Assembly: GCF_001879105.1 (NCBI RefSeq)
Contig: NZ_MLCF01000052.1
Span: 1 to 55,454 of the forward strand
Origin: Mangrovactinospora gilvigrisea
Lineage (GTDB): Bacteria; Actinomycetota; Actinomycetes; Streptomycetales; Streptomycetaceae
Direction: 5' to 3'
Length of the DNA stretch: 55,454 nucleotides
Under the pieces are notes generated by a model, which did not search any database, was not told the DNA's origin, and worked only from the letters and a program-made list of their open reading frames with translations. The number at the start of each line of letters is the position of its first letter. The stretch's first letter is position 1. Positions 48,570 through 55,454 of the stretch are shown one piece after another. The position numbers and the translations under genes were made by a program.

Positions 48570-50498
48570 ATGCAGAACGTGACCCCAATGACCAATATGA
48601 GCGCTATGTCGCACACATCGAGGCCCGTGTCCCCGGCCGTCGCCCGCCAGAACCAGGACCTGCTGAGCAGCCTGCCGTTCTCCGACACCCAGGACTTCAA
48701 GGACGCCACCCGCGGCCTGCTGGGCACGCGGACCCCGAACGCCATCACCAACCCCGCGGGCGAGGTGGTCTGGGACAACGACACCTACGCCTTCCTTCAC
48801 GGCGAGGCGCCGGAGACGGCGAACCCGAGCCTGTGGCGGCAGTCGACGCTCAATGCCATCCAGGGCCTGTTCGAGGTCGTGCCCGGCATCTACCAGGTCC
48901 GCGGCTTCGACCTGTCCAACATCACCTTCATCGAGGGCGAGCGCGGGGTCCTGGTGCTGGACCCGCTGGTGACCGAGGAGACGGCGGCCGCGGCGCTGGC
49001 GCTGTACCGCGAGCACCGCGGGGAGAAGCCGGTCACCGGCGTGCTCTACACCCACCCGCACGTGGACCACTTCGGCGGGGTGCGCGGGGTGACCACGCAG
49101 GAGGAGGTGGACGCCGGCCGGGTGCCGATCATCGCCCCGGAGCAGTTCACCGAGCACGCCGCCTCCGAGAACGTCTACGCCGGGACCGCGATGTCGCGCC
49201 GCTCCGCGTACATGTTCGGCGCGGCGCTGGCCCGCGGCCCGCACGGCGCGCTGGGCACCGGGCTGGCGCAGACGGTGGCGACCGGCAACATCACGCTCAT
49301 CGCCCCGACCCTGGAGATCACCGCCACCGGGCAGAGCGAGACCGTCGACGGCGTGGAGATGGTCTTCCAGATGGCGCCCGGCACCGAGGCGCCGGCCGAG
49401 TTCCTGGTCTACTTCCCCGCGCACAAGGCGCTGTGCTCGGCCGAGGATGCCACCCACACGCTGCACAATCTGCTGACCTTGCGCGGTGCGTTGGTGCGCG
49501 ACCCGCACGCGTGGTCGAACTACCTGACCGAGACCCTGGATCTGTTCGGGGCCGAGGCGGAGGTGGTCTTCGCCTCCCACCACTGGCCCACCTGGGGCAA
49601 CGAGCGGGTCACCCGGTTCCTGTCGGAGCAGCGCGACCTGTACGCCTACCTGCACGACCAGTGCCTGCGTCTGATCAACAAGGGCTGGACGGGGATCGAG
49701 ATCGCGGAGGAGCTGAAGCTGCCGCCGGCACTGGAGAACGCCTGGCACGCCCGCGGCTACTACGGGTCGGCCAGCCACAACCTCAAGGCGATCTACCAGC
49801 GCTACATGGGCTGGTACGACGGAAACCCCGCGCACCTGTGGCAGCACCCGCCCGTCGAGCAGGGCAAGCGCTACCTCAAGCTCGGCGGCGGCGCTGACGC
49901 CGTGGTCGAGCAGGCCCGTGCGGCGTTCGAGGACGGCGACTTCCGGTGGGCGGCGGAGCTGGCCAGCCATGTGGTGTTCGCCCAGCCCGAGCACGCCGGG
50001 GCCCGGGAGCTGCTGGCCGACACCTTCGAGCAGCTCGGCTACGGCGCGGAGAACGGGGTGTGGCGCAACATCTACCTGTCGGGGGCCACCGAGCTGCGCG
50101 AGGGCACGTTCGGCACGCCGACCGTCTCGGGCTCGGCGGACGTGCTGTCGGCGCTGACCCCGGAGATGCTCTTCGACGCCGTCGCCATCCAGGTCAACGG
50201 CCCCAAGGCATGGGAGGAGAAGCTGACCGTCGACGTGGTCCTGAGCGATGTTGACCGGCGGTTCCGGCTGCGGCTGGCCAACGGGGCGCTCACCTACAGC
50301 GCGGCACCCCAACAGGGCGACGCGGATGCCACCTTGACCGCGACATCCCGGGCCCTGCCGGCGCTGGCCACCGGCGGGCTGTCCGCCGATGCTTTGGCGA
50401 AGGCGGGCATTGGGGTGGCCGGCGACGCCGCGGTCCTGGCGCGACTTGCGGCGGTCCTGGACCCGGGTGACCCCGACTTCGCCATCGTCACCCCCTGA
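48570..50498 (+). CDS. Alkyl/aryl-sulfatase of the metallo-beta-lactamase superfamily (SdsA1/BDS1 type)
   Basis: ATG 48570 (48588 and 48597 are alternatives). 642 residues, no signal peptide. N-terminal metallo-beta-lactamase domain with the zinc motif THPHVDHFGG (H162, H164, D166, H167) and SHHWPTWGNE later; then an alpha-helical dimerisation domain (GYYGSASHNLKAIYQRYMGW, YDGNPAHLW) and a C-terminal SCP2-like lipid-binding domain (about 520-640; MLFDAVAIQVNGPKAWEEKL). This is the exact domain order of SdsA1, which hydrolyses alkyl sulfates such as SDS. Opening TNPAGEVVWDNDTYAFL is also typical. Cytosolic here. Confidence 0.9.
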   Translation: MQNVTPMTNMSAMSHTSRPVSPAVARQNQDLLSSLPFSDTQDFKDATRGLLGTRTPNAITNPAGEVVWDNDTYAFLHGEAPETANPSLWRQSTLNAIQGLFEVVPGIYQVRGFDLSNITFIEGERGVLVLDPLVTEETAAAALALYREHRGEKPVTGVLYTHPHVDHFGGVRGVTTQEEVDAGRVPIIAPEQFTEHAASENVYAGTAMSRRSAYMFGAALARGPHGALGTGLAQTVATGNITLIAPTLEITATGQSETVDGVEMVFQMAPGTEAPAEFLVYFPAHKALCSAEDATHTLHNLLTLRGALVRDPHAWSNYLTETLDLFGAEAEVVFASHHWPTWGNERVTRFLSEQRDLYAYLHDQCLRLINKGWTGIEIAEELKLPPALENAWHARGYYGSASHNLKAIYQRYMGWYDGNPAHLWQHPPVEQGKRYLKLGGGADAVVEQARAAFEDGDFRWAAELASHVVFAQPEHAGARELLADTFEQLGYGAENGVWRNIYLSGATELREGTFGTPTVSGSADVLSALTPEMLFDAVAIQVNGPKAWEEKLTVDVVLSDVDRRFRLRLANGALTYSAAPQQGDADATLTATSRALPALATGGLSADALAKAGIGVAGDAAVLARLAAVLDPGDPDFAIVTP

Positions 50499-51288
50499 GC
50501 AGCTGCCCACTCCCCGAGTGCGAGGTCGGCCGGCGGCGGCGGCGGCGCGACAGCCTGAGTTGACCTGCCTCGGAGGTGCCGCTTCCGCATCGCGGCCAAG
50601 TGCGCCGAGCCTGGGATCTCGGCGCGATACTCAGCCCAGGCCGCGGCCACGCGGTGCCGCGCCTCGCCGCATCCTGACGGTGGCCTGTAGCGCGTGCAGC
50701 CCGGTCGAACGGAGTGCGTCGGCCACCGCGTGGTCCCGCAGGTCGCTCCCGCAATCAGCTCGCGAGCCGCCAGCAGCCTCGGTGGAAACCAAGGTCCGCG
50801 CCCGGCCGAAGCTCGGGCGCGGACCGTCGGCGCGGCGCGGGGCGGTGTCCTGCGGAGATCGGCAACCCCGGCGGCACCCCAGCGCCCCACCCACGACGAT
50901 CCTTGATCATCGCTGACGCCACGTCAACTGTCGCCCGGCGGCGCCGGCGCCCACGGCCGGTTCGGGGCGCGCCGGTTCCGGCCACCGCCGGAGTCGGCCA
51001 TGGCGGAGCCTCCCGAGCGCCGCGCACCTGTGCCACCGTCGGACGGGGCGTCCCGTCGCCAACGCCATCCGGGGCGTCGCTCCCCGGTGTCAGTACTCAG
51101 CGGCCGAGGCGTATCGGGACGGGCGCCTGGGTGCCGGGGCAGCGGATGACTCCGGCGCCCAGCGCCGGGGCGGCACTCGGTCCGCTGGTCCTGGTGCTCG
51201 GCGGGGAAGACGCCAACGATGCTTCAGAGATAGACATAGGATGTTTCTGGTGCCAAGGTGAGACGCCGCTCGCCGCACTGGAGGATCC
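50499..51288. other. Leader region of the GH85 gene with a dispersed repeat
   Basis: No supportable gene in 790 bases. Copy 2 of the intergenic repeat lies at 50837-50928. AT-richer sequence with TTCAGAGATAGACATAGG near 51220-51240 is a plausible promoter area. Confidence 0.4.
50837..50928 (+). repeat. Dispersed intergenic repeat, copy 2
   Basis: Partner of 16267-16362, same orientation, with shared blocks GCGGGGCGGTGTCCTG, GATCGGC, CCCCGGCGGCACCCC and GCTGACGCC-CGTCAAC and a few short indels. Confidence 0.55.
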
Positions 51289-53508
51289 TTGCACCCCGCG
51301 CAGCCGCCCCGCCGGCCCTTCACCGTCAGCCGCAGGACCTTCCTGTCCGCGGCCGGGGTCACCCTCGCCGCCACCGTGGGCACCGCCGCGGCCGCCGCCC
51401 CCGCCACCGCCGCACCCACGACGGCGACTGCGAAGGCGGCCGCGAACGGCCCGACCTTTCCGCCGACCCTGACGGAGCTTCAGCCGCGCGACGCCGCCTC
51501 CGTCCAGGCCCTGCTCGCCTACGACCCGGCGACCGACCCCAACGCCCGCTACATGCGCAGCCGCGTCCCGCTCGCCCGCCGCATCGACGGCGCCCGCGCC
51601 ACCCAGGCCAACCCCAAGCTGGACCCCAGGCCCCGCATCACCAGCCTCAACCACTACTACAACCAGCCGCTGGCCGGCGCCCCCAGCCTCGTCGACACCC
51701 GCTACGGGTACGACCAGCACCCCTACATCACCCGCTTCGCCCAGTACCAGGACATCCTCGGCGGCTGGATGGGCGCCCAGAACCTGCCCAACCCCGGCTA
51801 CGTCGACGCCGCGCACCGCAACGGCACGATCGCCCTCGGCATCGTCTTCCAGCCCTACATCTCCGCCACCCCCGGCGCCGTCCCCGACTTCCTCGCCCGG
51901 GACGCGGCCGGCAACTACCTGATCGGCGACAAGCTGGTCGACCTCGCCGGCTACTTCGGCTTCGACGGCTACTTCCTCAACATCGAGGGCAAGACGATCA
52001 CCGAGGGCCAGGCCGCCGACCTCGCCGCGCTGTTCGACGCCATGCACGCCCGCGCCCGCGCGAACGGCATCGACCACTTCCACCTGCAGATCTACGACGC
52101 GCTGTGGACCGACGGCAGCGGCGAGTACGAGAACCGCTTCGACGCCCACAACGCCGGCTGGGTCAACCCGGGGCACACGGCCGACAGCATGTTCATCAAC
52201 TACGCCTGGCCGAAGAACATCCCGACGACCTCCTCCTACCACCACGACGCCGACTACGTCACGCCCTCGGTCGCCCTCGCGAAGGAGCGCAGCCTCGACC
52301 CCTTCGCCACGCTCTACTTCGGCCTGGACATCCAGGAGGAGAACGACGGCCGCCACCTCAACGCACTGGACTACTTCGCCTCCGAGGTCGTCCCGCTCAA
52401 CGGCGACGGCGCGGCGGTGGCCAGCCTCGCCCTGTTCGTGCAGTCGGACCGGACCGTGCAGCGCACCCGCGACCAGCTCGGCGACCAAGCGGGCGACCCG
52501 GCGCAGCTCTACCCGGCGATCGACGTCGCCGATCGGAAGTTCTGGTCCGGTGCCGCGCAGAACCCGGCCGTGCAGCCCGTCCCCGTCCACCCGAGTCCCG
52601 TGGAGGCGGCCGCCGTCGACTACGTCCCCCGCTACGGCATGGCCAACTTCGTCCCCGAGCGCTCCGTGATCGGCGCCGCGCCCTTCACCACCCGCTTCAA
52701 CACCGGTCAGGGCGACGGCTTCCGCCTCGCCGGCGCCCGGGCGGGGGCGCGGGCCTGGTACCACATCGGCATCCAGGACGTGCTGCCCAGCTGGCAGTGG
52801 TGGACCCGCGACGCGGCCACCGGCGAGACCGGCGGCGACAGGCTGCTGTCCGCCGACTACGAGGGCGGCGCCGCCTACAACGGCGGCTCCTGCCTGCGGA
52901 TCGAGGGCCGGCTGGGCGGGGAGCTGGCCACCGAGGTGCGGCTGTATCGCACGGCACTGGACGCCGGCCGCGCGCTGGAGCTGTCGCTGCTGGTCAAGGC
53001 CGTGACCGCGGGCGCGGGCGACCGGCTGCGGTTCGGCCTCTCCTACGGCGATCGGCCGACAGCCACGCAGTGGCTGAGCCCGGTCGGCGCCGCGGTGGAC
53101 GCCGGCGAGGGCTGGCGGCGCCTCACCTTCCGGCCCCGCCCCCGCCGCGGCGCCACCGTCACCGCCCTGTCCATCGGCGCCTTCGGGACGGGCGCGGCGG
53201 CCGACTTCGCGGTGCGGGTGGGCGAACTGCGGGTGCTGGACGGGGCGCTGGGGCGCCGGCCGGCGCGCCCGTCCGGCTTCCGGGTGGACGCCACCTCGGC
53301 CGGCGCGACCGGCCTGGTGTGGCAGGCGGCGGAACGCGGCGTCTGGTACTACGACGTGCGCACCGCGGGTCCCGCCCCGCAGTGGCTGGGCCGCATCAGC
53401 GGCGACGCGGTGGTGGTCGAGGCCCTCCCGTCGGGCACGAGGCTGACGCTGGTCGCCGTGGGCTTCGACGGTGCGGAGAGCGCACCGGCGACGCTGACGG
53501 TGCGCTGA
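51289..53508 (+). CDS. Secreted GH85 endo-beta-N-acetylglucosaminidase
   Basis: TTG 51289 with GGAGG six bases upstream. 739 residues. A Tat signal (VSRRTFLSAAGVTLAATVG, ending near ATAAP) leads into the glycoside hydrolase 85 barrel: LNHYYNQPLAG, YITRFAQYQDILGGWMGAQN, IALGIVFQPYI, and FDGYFLNIEG with the family's catalytic pair N231 and E233 (N-x-E). MFINYAWPKN and LYFGLDIQ follow. The C-terminal 250 residues are beta-rich accessory domains, the last fibronectin III-like (RPSGFRVDATSAGATGLVWQ). It should release N-glycans from glycoproteins outside the cell. Confidence 0.92.
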   Translation: MHPAQPPRRPFTVSRRTFLSAAGVTLAATVGTAAAAAPATAAPTTATAKAAANGPTFPPTLTELQPRDAASVQALLAYDPATDPNARYMRSRVPLARRIDGARATQANPKLDPRPRITSLNHYYNQPLAGAPSLVDTRYGYDQHPYITRFAQYQDILGGWMGAQNLPNPGYVDAAHRNGTIALGIVFQPYISATPGAVPDFLARDAAGNYLIGDKLVDLAGYFGFDGYFLNIEGKTITEGQAADLAALFDAMHARARANGIDHFHLQIYDALWTDGSGEYENRFDAHNAGWVNPGHTADSMFINYAWPKNIPTTSSYHHDADYVTPSVALAKERSLDPFATLYFGLDIQEENDGRHLNALDYFASEVVPLNGDGAAVASLALFVQSDRTVQRTRDQLGDQAGDPAQLYPAIDVADRKFWSGAAQNPAVQPVPVHPSPVEAAAVDYVPRYGMANFVPERSVIGAAPFTTRFNTGQGDGFRLAGARAGARAWYHIGIQDVLPSWQWWTRDAATGETGGDRLLSADYEGGAAYNGGSCLRIEGRLGGELATEVRLYRTALDAGRALELSLLVKAVTAGAGDRLRFGLSYGDRPTATQWLSPVGAAVDAGEGWRRLTFRPRPRRGATVTALSIGAFGTGAAADFAVRVGELRVLDGALGRRPARPSGFRVDATSAGATGLVWQAAERGVWYYDVRTAGPAPQWLGRISGDAVVVEALPSGTRLTLVAVGFDGAESAPATLTVR

Positions 53509-53531
53509 AGCATCCGCGCTCATCGACGACG

Positions 53532-53562
53532 GCGGCCCCGGACCGCAAGGGTCCGGGGCCGC
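53532..53562. terminator. Bidirectional terminator hairpin
   Basis: Perfect 13-base arms GCGGCCCCGGACC and GGTCCGGGGCCGC with loop GCAAG, centred between the convergent GH85 and surface-protein genes (24 bases from the first stop, 20 from the second). Confidence 0.85.
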
Positions 53563-53582
53563 ATCGGATCACACCGCTGGGG

Positions 53583-55454
53583 TCAGGCGCGGCGCCTGCG
53601 GGCCATCAGCCACACCCCCGCGCCGCCCGCGACGGTGATGGCGGCGATGGCGCCGGCCAGGGTGGTCCAGTCCTGGACGCCGGTGCCGGCCAGTCCGCCG
53701 CCGTGCCCGGGGTGGGGGCCGATGTGCGGCGGGAAGGTGTTGGTGATCTCCACCGCCGCCGAGCCGTCGACAGCCACCGCGCCGTCGCTGCCGCCGGTGG
53801 AGGCGCGGTAGGTGACGGTGTCTCCGGTGGGGATGTGGGTTTCCTTCACGGTGCAGTGGGCGCCGTCCGGGACGGTGATGGTGCGGTGCTCGCCGTCCTT
53901 GAGCGCGAAGGTGCGGTCGGCGTCCGCCAGCGGCACCTCGCCCTCGCCCGTGGTGCAGGCCAGGGTGAAGGCGTAGGGGCCGGCGGCGCCGCCCACCACA
54001 TGCTTGGTGACCGTCAGCTCGGCTCCGGGGAAGGTGTTGGTGATGGTGATCGTCGCGGTGCCGGTGGAGTCCTCGGTGACGATCGCCGGGTTGTCGGGCG
54101 AGCCGTGGTCGACGCTCGCCTGCGCCGCGCCGCCGGTGTCGACCTCGGAGGCCCAGCAGCGGGTGTTGACCGGCAGCGGCCCGACGGTGACGGGCTTGTC
54201 GGCGCTCACCTGGTAGGTGCGGTGCAGCACCAGGTCGCTCGCCCCGCCGCTGCCGTTCGGCAGCGCGCAGTCGACAGTGGCGGAGAAGGTGCGTCCAGCC
54301 GCATAGCCGGCGGCGTCGCCGGTGACAGCCTTCTTCAGCTCCAGGTGCCCGAAGACGAAGTCGTTGGTGATGGCGGCCGTCTCCACGGTGGGGGTGCCGA
54401 AGCTGGGCTTGATGGTGACCGTCACCGGGTTCGACGCGGGGTGGTCGGTGCTGCCGCCGCGGGCCGAGGTCTCCCACACCTGGCAGGTGGCGCCGGCCGG
54501 GATGCCGTCGAGGGTGACCGGCTTGTCGGCCGCGACCTTGTAGTCCTGGTCGATCACGGTGCGCGGCACGTGGCCCTGCGGGTGGATGGTGCAGGTGACG
54601 TGGTAGGTGAACGGGACCTTCTTCAGGGCACCGTCCAGCTGATCGGGATGCCTGCCGAGGTGCTTGACCAGGCGCAGCTTGCCGTACGCCAGCGCCACGC
54701 CGACCTGGATCGGCTCGTTCGGCTGCAGCACCCGCGGGTCGGCAGCCGCCCGCAGCGCCCGAGCCCGGCCCGGCGCGGCCGGCGGGACAGGGGCCGTCGA
54801 ACCCCCGCGGTCGGTGGTCTCGTTGTGGGCGTAGGAGTTCCAGGCGATGGTCGGGTCGCCGTTGTGGGTGACATCCAGCGGCGTGTCCATCGCCCAGGTG
54901 ATCTCATCGATGCCGCCCGGCGCCAAGGGGGTGGGGAAGTTCAGCTCCAGCCGCATGCCCACCGCCCGGCTGCTGTAGCCGTCGTCCCAGGTGCCCGAGC
55001 CGCACTGCGGCGAGGTGGAGCCCGCGCCGCCCATGTTCAGATCGTCGGTGCACAGCGGCTCGCTGTTCTCGTAGGCCACCTGCATGTCGCCGGGCCCGCT
55101 CAGAGTCGGCCGGGAGGCGAGGGTGGGGCGGTTGTCCCAGGCGGTGCCGCGGGACTGATCGATGATCACGCCCTTGTCGCCCTGGACCGGGAAGCGGTCC
55201 ACGATCCGCATCGCCGTGCCCGGCTCGGTGCCGGCGTTCTGCAGCCGCATCAGGTAGTGGTAGCGGTCGCCCGGGTTGACCAGGGCGATGCACGGGTTGG
55301 CGGTGTACATCCGGCCGTCGGGGCCGGTGAGGGAGAGGCAGGAGGAGTCGCCGACCGGCACCGTCTTCTTGCTGCTGGTGTTGTACCAGCCGAGGCTGTC
55401 GTTGCCGGAGACCCACTTGCGGGCCTGGAAGGCCGCGCCGGACTTGGCGGTCAG
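53583..55454 (-). CDS. Large DUF5979 surface protein with LAxTG sortase signal (5' truncated by window edge)
   Basis: The frame is open to the last base, so the start is outside the window; 623 residues are visible. The upstream part (WYNTSSKKTVPVGDSSCLSL, NPCIALVNPGDRYHYLMRL) is a beta-rich adhesin-like domain, followed by three DUF5979-type immunoglobulin-like repeats, each about 100 residues and ending in ITNDF or ITNTF (about 54350, 54030, 53730). The C-terminus has LAGTG, a membrane helix (LAGAIAAITVAGGAGVWLMA) and RRRR: a class E-type LAxTG sortase anchor. It is probably fixed to the cell wall. Confidence 0.88.
   Translation of the reverse strand: MTAKSGAAFQARKWVSGNDSLGWYNTSSKKTVPVGDSSCLSLTGPDGRMYTANPCIALVNPGDRYHYLMRLQNAGTEPGTAMRIVDRFPVQGDKGVIIDQSRGTAWDNRPTLASRPTLSGPGDMQVAYENSEPLCTDDLNMGGAGSTSPQCGSGTWDDGYSSRAVGMRLELNFPTPLAPGGIDEITWAMDTPLDVTHNGDPTIAWNSYAHNETTDRGGSTAPVPPAAPGRARALRAAADPRVLQPNEPIQVGVALAYGKLRLVKHLGRHPDQLDGALKKVPFTYHVTCTIHPQGHVPRTVIDQDYKVAADKPVTLDGIPAGATCQVWETSARGGSTDHPASNPVTVTIKPSFGTPTVETAAITNDFVFGHLELKKAVTGDAAGYAAGRTFSATVDCALPNGSGGASDLVLHRTYQVSADKPVTVGPLPVNTRCWASEVDTGGAAQASVDHGSPDNPAIVTEDSTGTATITITNTFPGAELTVTKHVVGGAAGPYAFTLACTTGEGEVPLADADRTFALKDGEHRTITVPDGAHCTVKETHIPTGDTVTYRASTGGSDGAVAVDGSAAVEITNTFPPHIGPHPGHGGGLAGTGVQDWTTLAGAIAAITVAGGAGVWLMARRRRA

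Noticed and set aside
48189..50510. 773-codon minus-strand frame opposite the sulfatase gene
   Set aside because: Shadow frame typical for high-GC third positions; sulfatase motifs are on the plus strand.
51097..53523. 808-codon minus-strand frame opposite the GH85 gene
   Set aside because: Gly/Arg/Val-rich shadow without any domain.
1..55454. CRISPR array, tRNA or rRNA genes
   Set aside because: No regularly spaced repeats, no tRNA T-loop or acceptor patterns and no rRNA signatures noticed on reading both strands.

Overview
The window is very GC-rich, uses GTG and TTG starts freely, packs genes with ATGA/GTGA overlaps, and carries families typical of filamentous actinomycetes: conservon-type kinase and roadblock proteins, DUF5753/Scr1-like regulators, DUF6879, GAF-ANTAR, S-adenosyl methyltransferase family 19, Tat-secreted hydrolases and an LAxTG surface protein. 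A Streptomyces or a close relative (Kitasatospora, Streptacidiphilus) is the best guess. It looks chromosomal and accessory. No rRNA, tRNA, CRISPR array or replication origin was seen.

1-25 kb is compact and mostly intact. It starts with a truncated methyltransferase, an AlkA-like protein, a degenerate aldo/keto-reductase-like protein and a tiny TTA-containing ORF coupled to its neighbours, then a divergent GntR/UTRA regulator. The core (4.8-12.6 kb) is one operon: a nitrate/nitrite-sensing (NIT) kinase-like protein lacking the usual phospho-acceptor His, a roadblock protein, a complete branched-chain/amide-type ABC transporter (lipoprotein, fused double permease, two ATPases) and a SAM methyltransferase. 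It looks like half a conservon wired to a transporter. Next come an FxLD-type PCMT-like methyltransferase, three NUDIX hydrolases in tandem, two convergent ANTAR proteins and a second FxLD-type methyltransferase. Two DUF5753 proteins (one without its HTH) with a DUF6879 partner follow, then six tiny genes, four of which carry Cys-pair motifs and the last five of which overlap, and a second, larger AlkA-like paralogue.

25-32 kb holds an IS110-family transposase with a long non-coding 5' end (possible bridge RNA), a few small orphan genes, a small secreted peptide, and a Ser/Thr kinase broken by a one-base deletion in a G7 run. 32.8-36 kb is an intact redox operon: membrane/molybdopterin oxidoreductase, small membrane protein, Rieske ferredoxin, ferredoxin reductase.

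36-48 kb is a mosaic of gene relics (IS110 C-terminus, serine hydrolase joined to an HTH regulator, L-serine dehydratase tail, dynamin-like GTPase joined to an EttA tail) between intact genes: an Rrf2 regulator and its SDR target with matching operator-like sites, an MmyB-like regulator divergent from a second SDR, secreted small proteins, and an ApeA-like HEPN protein that is a candidate anti-phage gene. Two members of an unrecognised small protein family (36.7 and 47.0 kb) and three pairs of dispersed non-coding repeats lie in these poor regions.

48.5-55.4 kb is intact again: an alkylsulfatase-type metallo-beta-lactamase protein, a Tat-secreted GH85 endo-beta-N-acetylglucosaminidase, and the 3' part of a large DUF5979 surface protein with a sortase-type C-terminus.
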